A stretch of 64,000 bases of DNA from positions 21,272 through 85,271 of the forward strand of contig JAEYPE010000224.1 in the NCBI GenBank assembly GCA_023411035.1. The letters run 5' to 3'. Source of the stretch: Pseudomonadota bacterium (GTDB lineage: Bacteria > Pseudomonadota > Alphaproteobacteria > Azospirillales > Azospirillaceae). The notes below the pieces were generated by a model. That model was not told the DNA's origin. It did no database searches and saw only the letters and a program-made list of their open reading frames with translations. The translations under genes and the position numbers were made by a program. Positions within the stretch are counted from its first letter, which is position 1. Every line of letters starts with the position of its first letter. Positions 1-8,681 of the stretch are shown in pieces.

Positions 1-6
1 TGCGCA

Positions 7-1113
7 TCAGGCGACCCTCTCTTCGCTGGTGTCCCCGGACGGGCCGGCTGCCGTGGACGCCGCCGGAGCGGAGGCCGTCATCCCCAGGCCGCGGATGTGG
101 CGCAGCAGGTCCAGTTCGATTTCCGGCAGCATCCGTCCGGTCAGCGCCAGTTCCAGCGAGGATTCCTCGCCGGAGGTGTGGCGGCGGCCCTGAAGGACGG
201 CGATGGCCGCCCAGCGCATGTAGGCCGCGGTTTCCCAATAGGCCACCGCCCGCGGGTCCACCCGGCGGCCCGAGGTTTCCTCATAGCCGGCGTAGAAGTC
301 CTCCCGCCCGGCCAGCCCGCCCGCCTCGCGGTCGTGGCGCCCGAATCGCCAGGAGCGGGCGCAGAACCAGCCCAGATCCTCCATGGGGTCGCTGAATCCG
401 GCGAACTCCCAATCCAGGATGGCGGTCAGCGCCCCGTCCTTCACCAGATAGTTTCCGGTGCGGTAGTCGCGGTGGCACAGCACCAGATCGCCCGGCGGCG
501 GCGCGTGGATTTCCAGCCAGCGCAGCCCCCAGGCCAGCACCGCGTCCCGCGCCGCCAGATCGCCCAGCCAGTCGCGGTAGGCGTGCACGCAGTCGATGGC
601 CGGCGACGGGTTCGGCACGGGCAGAAGCTCCAGCCCCGGCGTGTCCGGCCCGGCCCGGTGCAGGCGGCCCAACTGCCGGCCAAGCTCGCGGGCGAGGCCG
701 CTTTGCGGCTGGTCCGACTTCACCACCTTGTGCCCGGCCCCGACGCCCTCGGCGCGGCGCATGATGTAGAAATCGGCGCCCAGAACCGCCGGGTCGGAAC
801 AGGCGGCGATGGGTTCCGGCGCCGCCACCCCGGCGCCGAAGGCGGCGCGCAGCACGGCGAACTCCTGCGCCTTGGAGATGCTGGCCTTCATGGCGGGCGC
901 CGCCGCTCCGCCGCCGGGCTGGGCGCGCAGCACGCAGGCGTGCCGCCCGGCCCGCGGCCCACCGTCGATCTCCAAGGTCACCGCGAGGTTGAGCGAGATG
1001 GCTCCCCCGCCCAGCGTGCCTTCGTCGGCCACCGACACGCGCGTCGCGCCGGTCGCCCCGGCCAGCCACGATTCCAGACGCGGCCGGCTTTCCCCGTCGA
1101 TCAGTCCGCCCAT
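7..1113 (-). CDS. APH-type phosphotransferase, acyl-CoA dehydrogenase-linked
   Basis: A 368-residue kinase-fold protein of the aminoglycoside-phosphotransferase/choline-kinase family. The catalytic loop HRDYRTGN and the metal-binding ILDWE segment are intact, followed by DLGWFCARSWRFG, typical of the ACAD10/11-associated branch rather than of resistance enzymes. The start is the ATG at 1113 (MGGLIDGESRP); a longer open frame continues upstream only because it lies antisense-like inside the dehydrogenase gene. It follows the dehydrogenase by 5 bp, so the two are co-translated. Relatives (human ACAD10/11, Pseudomonas LvaA) phosphorylate 4-hydroxyacyl-CoA for the partner dehydrogenase; this role is inferred from family and neighbour. 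The stop TGA overlaps an ATG at 7-5, so another minus-strand gene probably begins at the window edge. Confidence 0.85.
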   Translation of the reverse strand: MGGLIDGESRPRLESWLAGATGATRVSVADEGTLGGGAISLNLAVTLEIDGGPRAGRHACVLRAQPGGGAAAPAMKASISKAQEFAVLRAAFGAGVAAPEPIAACSDPAVLGADFYIMRRAEGVGAGHKVVKSDQPQSGLARELGRQLGRLHRAGPDTPGLELLPVPNPSPAIDCVHAYRDWLGDLAARDAVLAWGLRWLEIHAPPPGDLVLCHRDYRTGNYLVKDGALTAILDWEFAGFSDPMEDLGWFCARSWRFGRHDREAGGLAGREDFYAGYEETSGRRVDPRAVAYWETAAYMRWAAIAVLQGRRHTSGEESSLELALTGRMLPEIELDLLRHIRGLGMTASAPAASTAAGPSGDTSEERVA

Positions 1114-1118
1114 CCGTC

Positions 1119-2315
1119 TCACCCCCAGGCCCAGAAACCGTCGCCCTCGTCCATGTAGAAGCGCGCCAGCACCATCTTGTGGACCTCCGACGCCCCGTCC
1201 ACCAGCCGGGCCTGCCGGGCGTAGCGGTACATCCACTCCAGCGCCGTGTCCTTCGAATAGCCCCTGGCCCCGCAAAGCTGTATGGCCGTGTCCACCGCCT
1301 TGTGCAGCGTGTCGGCGACATGGACCTTGGCCATCGACACCTCCTTGCGGGCGAAGTCGCCGCGGTCGAGCTGCCACGCCGCCTTCATGACCAGCAGGCG
1401 CCCGATCTCGATCTGCATGGCGACGTCGCCCATCATCCACTGCACGCCCTCGTGTCCGGCCAGCGTGGTGCCGAAGCTCTCGCGCTCACGCACATAGGCG
1501 GCGGCGATCTCCATGGCCCGCTTGGACAGGCCGGTCCAGCGCATGCAATGGGTCAGCCGCGCCGGGCCGAGCCGGATCTGCGTGGCCTTCAGCCCGTCCC
1601 CGACCTTCATCAGAACGTTCTCGTCGGAAACCTCCAGCCCGTCGAAGCGCAGTTCGCAATGGCCGCCATGCTCCTCCGGTCCCATGATCGGGATGCGGCG
1701 GACGATCTCCCAACCGGGCTGGTTCTTGTCGAACAGGAAGGCGGTCAGCCCCTTGCGCCCGTCGTCGGAGGTGCGGGCGATCAGGATGAAATGCTGCGCC
1801 TCCCCCGCCCCGGTGATGAACCATTTGCGGCCGGAGATCACCCAGCGGTCGCCCCGCCGCTCCGCCCTGGTCTTCATCATGGAGGGGTCGGAGCCGCCGC
1901 CCGGATGCGGCTCGGTCATCGCGAAGGCCGAGCGGACCTTCCCGTCCACGATGGGCTGAAGCCAGCGCTCCTTCTGCGCCTCGGTCGCCACCTTGTTCAG
2001 AAGCTGCATGTTGCCGTCGTCGGGGGCGGCGCAGTTGAAGCAAACCGGCCCGAAGATGGAGCGGTTCATCTCCTCATAAGCCGCCGCCATGCCGACGATG
2101 CCCAGCTCCTGCCCGCCGCGCTCCTTCGGCATCTGCGGCGCCCACAGCCCGGCGGCCTTCACCTCCCCGCGCAGACGCTCCAGCAGGGCGGGCGCGATGT
2201 TCTCATGCGCGTCGTAGGAGGCCGGGTCCGCTTCCAGCGGCAGGATGCGCTCCTCCACGAAGGCGCGCACGCGGCGGCGGAAGTCCTCGATGTGCGGGGG
2301 CAGGCTGAAATCCAT
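1119..2315 (-). CDS. acyl-CoA dehydrogenase (ACAD10/11 or LvaC-like)
   Basis: A 398-residue flavin-dependent acyl-CoA dehydrogenase of normal family length. It has the N-terminal helical domain, the central FAD-contacting segment FAMTEPHPGGGSDPS, and the C-terminal region QLCGARGYSKDTALEW followed by DGASEVHKMVLAR, characteristic of this family. The start ATG at 2315 is preceded by GGAGAGG about nine bases upstream. It lies between an SDR and an APH-type kinase gene in one minus-strand run. In LvaC and ACAD11 the dehydrogenase fold works with the kinase to convert 4-hydroxyacyl-CoA to a form open to beta-oxidation. The exact acyl substrate cannot be read from the sequence. Confidence 0.92.
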   Translation of the reverse strand: MDFSLPPHIEDFRRRVRAFVEERILPLEADPASYDAHENIAPALLERLRGEVKAAGLWAPQMPKERGGQELGIVGMAAAYEEMNRSIFGPVCFNCAAPDDGNMQLLNKVATEAQKERWLQPIVDGKVRSAFAMTEPHPGGGSDPSMMKTRAERRGDRWVISGRKWFITGAGEAQHFILIARTSDDGRKGLTAFLFDKNQPGWEIVRRIPIMGPEEHGGHCELRFDGLEVSDENVLMKVGDGLKATQIRLGPARLTHCMRWTGLSKRAMEIAAAYVRERESFGTTLAGHEGVQWMMGDVAMQIEIGRLLVMKAAWQLDRGDFARKEVSMAKVHVADTLHKAVDTAIQLCGARGYSKDTALEWMYRYARQARLVDGASEVHKMVLARFYMDEGDGFWAWG

Positions 2316-2347
2316 CGGTTGCGGTCCTCTCCGTCACGCTCTTTCGC

Positions 2348-3109
2348 TTACAGGGTGCTGACCAGATGCCCGCCATCCACCGGCACGACCGCCCCGGTCA
2401 TGTAGGTCGATGCGTCGGAGCAGAGCAGCAGCAGCGGCCCGTCCAGATCCGCCAACCGCCCCAGCCGCCGCTGCGGCACGCGCCGGATCAGCGCCTGCCC
2501 GGCGTCGGTCGCCAGGAAATCGCGGTTCAGGTCGGTCTCCATGTAGCCGGGGGCCAGCGCGTTGACCCGGATGCCGTAGCGCGCCCATTCCAGCGCCAGC
2601 GCCTGGGTCAGTTGCACCAGCCCGGCCTTCGACGCGGCGTAGGCCGCGACATGGCCCGCCACGCGCAGCCCCAGGATGGAGGCGATGTTGACGATGGAGC
2701 CGCCCCGTCCCCGCTCCTTCATCACGCGCGCCGCTTCCTGCGCGGTGAGGAACGCCCCCTTCAGGTTGGTGTCGATCACGCGGTCCCAATCGTCCTCGCC
2801 ATGGTCGAGCGCCGCCTTGGACACCGTGGTCCCGGCGTTGTTGACGAGGATGTCCAGCCCGCCGAGGGCGCTCGCGGCCTCGCGGACGCCGTTGCGGACG
2901 GAGGCGGCGTCGGTGACGTCCAGCGGTACGGCGACGGCCTGCCCGCCCGCCGCCTCGATCTCCGCCACGGCGGCGTCCAGGCTTTCGCGCCGCCGCGCGG
3001 CCAGGGCGACACGGGCGCCCGCCGCAGCGAGCACGCCCGCGAAATGGCGGCCCAGGCCGGAGGAGGCCCCGGTAACGAGGGCCGTGCGGTTGGTGAGGGA
3101 GAGGGTCAT
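2348..3109 (-). CDS. SDR family oxidoreductase
   Basis: A 253-residue classical short-chain dehydrogenase/reductase. Visible are the nucleotide-binding TGASSGLGRHF at the N-terminus, NNAG in the middle, the catalytic Ser in the NIAS segment and the YAASK Tyr-Lys pair. The start ATG at 3109 (MTLSLTNRTAL) places the glycine-rich motif at the usual position; the frame is open further upstream but gives a non-homologous extension. It sits between the ligase and dehydrogenase genes, so a 3-hydroxyacyl-CoA or keto-acid reductase step in the same pathway is likely. The substrate is unknown. Confidence 0.9.
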   Translation of the reverse strand: MTLSLTNRTALVTGASSGLGRHFAGVLAAAGARVALAARRRESLDAAVAEIEAAGGQAVAVPLDVTDAASVRNGVREAASALGGLDILVNNAGTTVSKAALDHGEDDWDRVIDTNLKGAFLTAQEAARVMKERGRGGSIVNIASILGLRVAGHVAAYAASKAGLVQLTQALALEWARYGIRVNALAPGYMETDLNRDFLATDAGQALIRRVPQRRLGRLADLDGPLLLLCSDASTYMTGAVVPVDGGHLVSTL

Positions 3110-3176
3110 GCGGCGGGTCCTGGGTTCATGCGGTTGGTGGTTCATGCGGTTGGAGTTCGGGAGTCGGCCCCCCACC

Positions 3177-3272
3177 CGAACCCTCCCCCGCCTTTGGCGA
3201 GGGAGGGAACTCCGCCGCTTTGCAGCCCAATCCCCTCTCCCGCGAAGCGGGGGAGGGCTAGGGAGGGGGAAA
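3177..3272. repeat. two copies of a dispersed C/G hairpin repeat
   Basis: Two palindromic units lie between the SDR and ligase genes: one at about 3177-3209 (CCCTCCC arm, TTT loop, GGGAGGG arm) and one at about 3230-3272 whose hairpin is followed by a GGGAGGGGG tail. The same pattern recurs at 8447-8568, 12347-12390, 22989-23030 and 45484-45525. All are intergenic or at gene ends, so this is a REP-like repeat family. A short tandem duplication (ttcatgcggttgg, twice) lies just upstream at about 3126-3153. Confidence 0.75.
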
Positions 3273-3281
3273 ATGCCCTTC

Positions 3282-4916
3282 TCACAACCCCCTCGCCTGT
3301 TCACGCAGCACGAACTTCTGGATCTTCCCCGTGGAGGTCTTCGGCAAGGCCCCGAACACCACCTTGCGGGGCGCCTTGAAGTGGGCGAGATGATCGCGGC
3401 ACCAGCCGATGACGTCCGCCTCCGTCACCTTCCCCTCCGATCCCGGCTTCAGCGTGACGAAGGCGCAGGGCGTCTCGCCCCATTTCGCATCGGGACGGGC
3501 CACGACGGCGGCCTCCATGACGTGGGGGTGCTTGTAGAGAACCTCCTCCACCTCCAGCGAGGCGATGTTCTCGCCACCGGAGATGATGATGTCCTTGGCG
3601 CGGTCCTTGATCTCGACGTAGCGGTCCGGATGCAGCACGGCGAGGTCCCCGGTGTGCAGCCAGCCGTCGCGCAACGCCTCGTCGGTCGCCGCCGGGTTCT
3701 TCAGGTAGCCCTTCATCACCGTGTTGCCGCGCAACGCCAGTTCGCCCAGCGTCTCCCCGTCGGCGGGAACCTCGCGGCCCGTGTCGGGGTCGAGCACGGT
3801 CTGCTCGGACATGGTGACGTTCGGCACGCCCTGGCGGGCCATCTTCACCGCCCGCTCCTCCAGCGGCAGGTCCGCCCACGCCTCCTGCCACGCGCAGCCG
3901 GTGGAGGGGCCGTAGCATTCGGTCATGCCGTAGAGGTGGGTCAGGCGGAAGCCCATCCGCTCCATGCCCGCGATCACCGCGCTGGGCGGGGCCGCCCCGC
4001 CGGTCGCCACCTGCACGGGGCCGTGTTCGAAGCTCCGCTTCACAGCGTCCGGCGCGTGGATCAGCATGGTCAGCACGACCGGCGCGCCGCAGAGATGGGT
4101 GACCTTTTCCTCCGCGATCAGGCGGAAGATCGCCGCCGGGTCCACGGCGCGCAGGCAGACATGGGTGGCCCCCACCGCCGTCACCGCCCAGGGAAAGGTC
4201 CAGCCGTTGCAGTGGAACATGGGCAGCGTCCACAGATAGACGCTGTCGGGCCGCAGCCCGAAGGTGATGACGTTGCCGAGCGCGTTCAGATAGGCGCCGC
4301 GGTGGTGATACAGCACCCCCTTGGGGTTCCCCGTGGTGCCGGAGGTGTAGTTGAGCGCGATGGACTCCCACTCGTCCTCCGGGGCGCGCCAGGGGGCGGC
4401 GGGGTCGCCAGACCTCAGGAACGCCTCATACTCCATGTCCCCCACGGGGACGGCATCCTGTGCCGCCGGATCGTCGATCCACACCACCCGCGGCGGGGTC
4501 GCCATGCGCTCCAGCGCCGCTCGGGCCACCGCCGACAGGCCGCGGTCCACCAGGAACAGGCGGCTTTCGGCATGCTCCAGAATGAAGGCGACGGCGGGTG
4601 GATCGAGCCGCGTGTTGATGGCGTTCAGAACCGCCCCGGCGCCGGGAACGCCGAAATGCGCCTCCAGCATCGCCGGGGTGTTGAAGGCCAGCACGGACAC
4701 CACCTCCCCCGGACGGACGCCGGCCCCGGCCAGCGCGGAGGCGAGCGCGCGGGCGCGGCGTTCCACCTCCGCCCAGCTTCGCCGCAAGGGGCCGTAGACC
4801 ACGGCGGTCTTGTCCGGATAGACCGTCGCGGAGCGGCGCAGGAAGTCCAGCGGCGTCAGCGGCACATGGTTCGCCGCGCGCCTGGAAAGTTCTGCGGACG
4901 GAGTGGTGGCGTCCAC
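3282..4916 (-). CDS. AMP-forming acyl-CoA ligase
   Basis: A 544-residue member of the ANL (acyl-CoA synthetase) superfamily that activates a carboxylic acid to its CoA thioester through an acyl-adenylate. Motifs in order: YTSGTTGNPKG (ATP binding), YGMTECYGP, GDLAVLHPDRYVEIKDR with the hinge DRAKDIIISGGENI, and the C-terminal PKTSTGKIQK with the catalytic lysine. I chose the GTG at 4916 as the start because GGGGAGGAG lies just before it; ATGs upstream have no ribosome site. It is the first gene of the minus-strand catabolic run. The sequence resembles medium-chain or methylmercaptopropionate-type ligases; the substrate is not determinable. Confidence 0.9.
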   Translation of the reverse strand: MDATTPSAELSRRAANHVPLTPLDFLRRSATVYPDKTAVVYGPLRRSWAEVERRARALASALAGAGVRPGEVVSVLAFNTPAMLEAHFGVPGAGAVLNAINTRLDPPAVAFILEHAESRLFLVDRGLSAVARAALERMATPPRVVWIDDPAAQDAVPVGDMEYEAFLRSGDPAAPWRAPEDEWESIALNYTSGTTGNPKGVLYHHRGAYLNALGNVITFGLRPDSVYLWTLPMFHCNGWTFPWAVTAVGATHVCLRAVDPAAIFRLIAEEKVTHLCGAPVVLTMLIHAPDAVKRSFEHGPVQVATGGAAPPSAVIAGMERMGFRLTHLYGMTECYGPSTGCAWQEAWADLPLEERAVKMARQGVPNVTMSEQTVLDPDTGREVPADGETLGELALRGNTVMKGYLKNPAATDEALRDGWLHTGDLAVLHPDRYVEIKDRAKDIIISGGENIASLEVEEVLYKHPHVMEAAVVARPDAKWGETPCAFVTLKPGSEGKVTEADVIGWCRDHLAHFKAPRKVVFGALPKTSTGKIQKFVLREQARGL

Positions 4917-4976
4917 GCTCGTCTCCTCCCCTGTTCCGAAGGACCGGCCTTTCGGCGGGCGTTCCATTTCGAACGC

Positions 4977-4994
4977 CCTACTGACGATGGTAGG
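4977..4994. promoter_or_regulatory. inverted repeat between ligase and crp-like genes
   Basis: CCTAC and GTAGG are separated by eight bases, about 60 bp upstream of the ligase start and 160 bp upstream of the Crp-like gene. It lies in the only intergenic gap of this divergent pair (4917-5155) and could be an operator. The assignment rests on symmetry and position only. Confidence 0.3.
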
Positions 4995-5155
4995 CACGAA
5001 CCAATGGACAGAACAAGTTTCACCTTTGGTCGGTCCCGCCCTTCATGCCCGCAAGAACGTGGCAGGAGCGGGCGAGCGCGTTACCGCCTCTGGCGCCGCC
5101 GACGCGGGCCGTCCGCCCGGTACACTGTCCGGCATCGAGCCTTATGGGGGCGGCC

Positions 5156-5866
5156 ATGGCGACGGTGCGGATCGCGTTCGACAAGGAACTGGTGCTGGCC
5201 GGGCATTTCCTGCTGAAGCATCTGGAGAAGCCGGAACTGCAACGCCTCGCCGCCAGCGCCCGGCTGGCCTATTTCCGGCCCGGCGCGGTCATCTTCCAGA
5301 AGGGCGACCCCGGCGACAGCATGATGGCGGTCATCCGCGGGCGGGTGAAGATCTGCTCCCACTCCACGGACGGGAAGGAGCTGGTGCTGAACATCATCAA
5401 CAAGGGCGGCCTGTTCGGGGAGATCGCCCTGCTGGACGGGGAGCCGCGGACCGCCGACGCCGTGGCGCTGGAGGAAACGGACCTGCTGGTGCTCGACCGC
5501 TCGAAGTTCGTGCCCCTGCTGAACGAGCGTCCGGCGGTGGCGCTGCAACTCATCACCGTCCTGTGCAAGCGCCTGCGCCAGACCAGCGAGCATCTGGAGG
5601 ACACGCTGTTCCTGGAGGCGTCCTCCCGCTTCGCCCGCGCGCTGATGCGGCTGGCGGAGGTGTTCGGCAAGCCGGCGCCCAACGGGCTGAAGCTGGACAT
5701 CAAGCTGTCGCAGCAGCAGCTCGGCTGCCTCGTCGGCGTCTCGCGGGAGAGCATCAACAAGCTGCTGGGCGAGTGGCAGAGGAACGGCGTGATCGCGGTG
5801 GAGTCCGGGCGGATCACCCTGCTGGACCGCAACGCGCTGGAGGAGATCGCCGAGGCGAACGGGTGA
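5156..5866 (+). CDS. Crp/Fnr family transcription regulator
   Basis: A 236-residue regulator with an N-terminal cyclic-nucleotide-binding beta-barrel and a C-terminal winged helix. The phosphate-binding cassette reads FGEIALLDGEPRTADAV, keeping the Glu and Arg that contact cyclic nucleotide in E. coli CRP; no FNR-type cysteine cluster is present. The recognition helix region is QQQLGCLVGVSRESINK. The ATG at 5156 has GGGGG a few bases upstream; an in-frame ATG at 5144 is an alternative. The gene lies beside a cluster containing a CHASE2 cyclase, so cAMP or cGMP is a plausible ligand. Palindromes resembling Crp sites occur at four places in this window. Confidence 0.88.
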   Translation: MATVRIAFDKELVLAGHFLLKHLEKPELQRLAASARLAYFRPGAVIFQKGDPGDSMMAVIRGRVKICSHSTDGKELVLNIINKGGLFGEIALLDGEPRTADAVALEETDLLVLDRSKFVPLLNERPAVALQLITVLCKRLRQTSEHLEDTLFLEASSRFARALMRLAEVFGKPAPNGLKLDIKLSQQQLGCLVGVSRESINKLLGEWQRNGVIAVESGRITLLDRNALEEIAEANG

Positions 5867-5893
5867 GGAGGACGGTCGCTCCGATCCCTTCCC

Positions 5894-8425
5894 TCAATTT
5901 AACTCCCGCAGCACCCTCATCCCGTTGTTCAGGTACCGCACGTCCGGATCGTAGAACAGCCGCGCCGTATCGGTGATGTCCGTCAGACTGGCCCGCCAGG
6001 ACCCGCCCCGCAGCACCCGCTCGCGGCAATTGGCCGAGGTCCTGGCGCTGCCGTCCGTGGGCGCCCCGCCATAGTCCGCATACCAGCAGTCGGCGACCCA
6101 TTCCGCCACGCCACCGTTCATGTCGTGCAGGCCGAAGGGGTTCGGCTTGTAGCTGCCCACCGAGGCCGGGGTCAGCCGCTCCTGCGCGCCGCCGCAATCC
6201 CGGCAGTTGGCGAGCGTCCCCGTCTGCCCATCCCACCAGTAGCGGCCCGTCGTGCCGCCGCGGGCCGCGTATTCCCACTCGGCTTCGGTCGGCAGGCGGT
6301 AGCGCTGGCCGGTCTTCTGGCTCAGCCACTTCGCGTAGGCTTGGGCCTCCAGCCAGGAGATGTTGTGGATCGGGGTGTTGTTGGTGGGCTTGGTCATGCG
6401 CGGCATGCCGTCGGTGCAGCCGCCGCCCTCCACGCAGGCGCGCCATTCGGCCACCGTCACCTCATAGGCGCCGATGGCGAAGGGCTTGGCGATGGTCACC
6501 CGGTGCGCCGGGCGTTCGGAACGGTCGCCCTGGTCGCTGCCCATGGTGAAGCTGCCCGGCGTGATGCGCACCATCACCGGACAGTCCGGGCAGTCCTGGA
6601 AACTGGCGGACCGGCTGTGATTGCGAACCGCACCGTTCCCGGCGCCATTCCCGGCGCCGGTGGCGGGTGCGGCGGCCACCTGCTCCGGCGTCGGCGCGGG
6701 CTGCGGCGGCGGGGTTGCCGCTTCGACGACCGGGGCCGGTGGCGAAGCCGGCGCCGGCGCCGGCTGCGGCGGTTCTACCGCCGCGATTTCCGGCGGATGG
6801 GCGGCGGGGGCCAGCGCGCCCAGCTTCTCCCGCGCCGGCTTCGCGTAGGCGCCGTTGCCGAACAGCCGCAGGAAGGCCTCGAAGTCGGCGGGCTCGCGGC
6901 TGTCCTTGACCATCTTCCACAGCGATTCCTCCAGCGCGGGCGCCGCTGGGGTGGCACCCGGCGGGGCGATCTCCAGCGTCACCGTGCCGGTGGCCCGTCC
7001 GCCCTTGCCGTCTTCCGCCAGATAGATGAAGGCCCCGGCGGGCCCGGCGGCCTCCTGCTCCGGATCGAAGGTCAACCGGGCCAGCCCCTCGGGGGGCAGC
7101 CGGTCGCCGGGACGGATCAGGGTGGCGCCGTCCCGCACCTTGCCGCGGTCGGGCACGGCGGTGACGGTGATGGTCAGCGCGTCGCCATCGGGGTCCACGG
7201 GCGCCTCGATGGCCAGCGGGTTCGGCAGGGCGCGGACGGTGCGCGCGCCCGCGACGACCGGCGCGCGGTTGCTGGGTTTGATGGTGATCGCCACCCCGCC
7301 CCGCACGACGCCGCCCCGCCCGTCCATGATCGCGAAATCGAAGCGCCCGGCATCCCCCACCACCGTCGCGTCCGGCTTGAAGCTGGCGGCGGCAAGCTGC
7401 TCCACGGTCAGGTAATCGCCGATCAGCACGATGCGGTCGCCGATGCGGACGCTGCCGCCGCGCGGCAAGCCGGATATCTGGGCGAAAAGCTGGTCGTCGT
7501 CCGGGTCGGTCGGGCGCCCGATGCGCAACGGCTCGGCGTCGGCGCGGTCGGACAGCTCCAGCGGGCGGATCTCGCCCAGCACCGGAGGCCGGTTCGGCGG
7601 ACGCGGGTTGAAGTAGAAGGGCGCCGCCCCGAGAGAGCCGAAGATGTATGGCTCCTGCCGCCCGTTGGTCGCCTGCCGCACGGTGTCGCGCACGTTGCGG
7701 AAGAACAGGCTCAGTTCCAGCCCCGGCGTCTGGAGATGCTGAAGCAGCGCGTCGGTGTAGGGACTGTGGTCGCCCTGCCCGTCCTCCGCCAACTGGTCGG
7801 CGCGGGTGGCCATGGCGACCAGCGTGTCGCTGGGCGTGTCGTCCACGCGGGCGAAGCCGTAATTGACCTGGATGCGGTTCTGCCCGGACTGCTTCAGCCG
7901 GTCCACGAAGGGGTTGTTGCGGCAGGAATCGAGCATCAGGATGCCCAGCTTGCGGGCCTGCGACAGCTCGCCCAGCATCAGGTTCAGCGGCATCGCCTCG
8001 TAAACGAGATCGCGCTCGCGCTCCAGCTTGGCGTCCGCCGCGACGATGTAGTTGTTCCCGCCCACCTGGATGCCGTGCCCGGCGTAGAAAATCACCGCCA
8101 CGTCGGCCTGCGCGGCGCGGATGCCGAAATCGCGCAGCGCCCGCTCGAAGCTGCGGTTGTCCATGTCGAACTTCTCGTCCACGTCGAACTGAAGCTTGCG
8201 CAGGGCCTCGGCGATGGCCTTGGCGTCGTTGACCGGGTTCTGAAGTTCGGGGGCGAATTCGTATTTGCCGATGCCGACGACCAGCGCGATGCGCTTCTCC
8301 GGAGGCGGCGGCGATTGCGCGAAGGCGTCCGGCACCCCGGCGAGAAGACCCGACAACAGCAGGACCAGGGCGATCAGCCAGAGGACTCCGCCCAACCAGC
8401 GCCGTGACTGTGGTCCGTCGAACAT
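5894..8425 (-). CDS. secreted caspase (C14) fused to cadherin-like repeats and an FGE-like domain
   Basis: An 843-residue exported protein. A signal peptide or anchor (about residues 10-38, ending AFA-Q) precedes a caspase p20-like domain starting KRIALVVGIGKY; the catalytic pair is visible as YAGHG (His117) and LDSCRNNPF (Cys168). Two cadherin-like beta repeats with PVDPDGD-type motifs follow (about 270-490), then a Pro/Ala-rich linker and a C-terminal sulfatase-modifying-factor fold (about 615-843; LPTEAEWEYAARGG, NGGVAEWVAD, VLRGGSW). The Cys pair used by true formylglycine-generating enzymes after RGGSW is absent, so this end is probably a binding domain. The ATG at 8425 has GGAG seven bases upstream; a GTG at 8443 is possible. 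It is the last gene of a minus-strand signalling cluster. Confidence 0.85.
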   Translation of the reverse strand: MFDGPQSRRWLGGVLWLIALVLLLSGLLAGVPDAFAQSPPPPEKRIALVVGIGKYEFAPELQNPVNDAKAIAEALRKLQFDVDEKFDMDNRSFERALRDFGIRAAQADVAVIFYAGHGIQVGGNNYIVAADAKLERERDLVYEAMPLNLMLGELSQARKLGILMLDSCRNNPFVDRLKQSGQNRIQVNYGFARVDDTPSDTLVAMATRADQLAEDGQGDHSPYTDALLQHLQTPGLELSLFFRNVRDTVRQATNGRQEPYIFGSLGAAPFYFNPRPPNRPPVLGEIRPLELSDRADAEPLRIGRPTDPDDDQLFAQISGLPRGGSVRIGDRIVLIGDYLTVEQLAAASFKPDATVVGDAGRFDFAIMDGRGGVVRGGVAITIKPSNRAPVVAGARTVRALPNPLAIEAPVDPDGDALTITVTAVPDRGKVRDGATLIRPGDRLPPEGLARLTFDPEQEAAGPAGAFIYLAEDGKGGRATGTVTLEIAPPGATPAAPALEESLWKMVKDSREPADFEAFLRLFGNGAYAKPAREKLGALAPAAHPPEIAAVEPPQPAPAPASPPAPVVEAATPPPQPAPTPEQVAAAPATGAGNGAGNGAVRNHSRSASFQDCPDCPVMVRITPGSFTMGSDQGDRSERPAHRVTIAKPFAIGAYEVTVAEWRACVEGGGCTDGMPRMTKPTNNTPIHNISWLEAQAYAKWLSQKTGQRYRLPTEAEWEYAARGGTTGRYWWDGQTGTLANCRDCGGAQERLTPASVGSYKPNPFGLHDMNGGVAEWVADCWYADYGGAPTDGSARTSANCRERVLRGGSWRASLTDITDTARLFYDPDVRYLNNGMRVLRELN

Positions 8426-8446
8426 CAGCCGGCTCCATCGCACAAT

Positions 8447-8568
8447 CCCCCTCTCCCCTCCGGGGAGAGGGTTGGGGTGAGGGGGATGCGCTGTTGCCGG
8501 ACATACCGGAGCGGCGAGGCCCCCTCATCGGCCCTCCGGGCCACCCTCTCCCCAGAGGGGAGAGGGTT
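8447..8568. repeat. hairpin repeats in the caspase-cyclase gap
   Basis: Two C/G palindromes occupy part of the 256-bp gap between the cyclase stop and the caspase start. The copy at about 8447-8485 has the hairpin plus GGGG-rich tail of the dispersed family. The one at 8543-8567 has perfect 11-bp arms (ACCCTCTCCCC / GGGGAGAGGGT) around AGA. The second could act as a transcript-end or processing hairpin. The remaining 8586-8670 is AT-rich and is the likeliest promoter region for the caspase gene. Confidence 0.65.
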
Positions 8569-8681
8569 CATCGGCGCCGCTCATTCTCAGAATAAAATTG
8601 CCAATCCACCAAAGCTAATATTGCGAATTCTGCGCACCAAGCGTTCATTCAGCCTAATCCCGAATACGGAAAGGAGGGCGG

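Noticed and set aside
7..1113. Aminoglycoside resistance gene
   Set aside because: The APH fold is present, but the sequence type and the neighbouring acyl-CoA genes point to a metabolic kinase.
2676..5216. Long plus-strand open frame (846 codons) opposite the SDR and ligase genes
   Set aside because: Antisense shadow of GC-rich genes: Arg/His/Gly-rich, no motif, no ribosome site; the minus-strand genes carry clear family motifs.
6125..8407. 760-codon plus-strand frame opposite the caspase gene
   Set aside because: Low-complexity composition typical of an antisense frame in high-GC DNA; the caspase frame has an intact catalytic pair.
5894..8425. Formylglycine-generating enzyme activity
   Set aside because: The cysteine pair required for catalysis is absent after RGGSW.
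5894..8425. Caspase-gasdermin type antiphage defence
   Set aside because: No gasdermin-like, NACHT or other defence partner is adjacent, and the protein carries an export signal.
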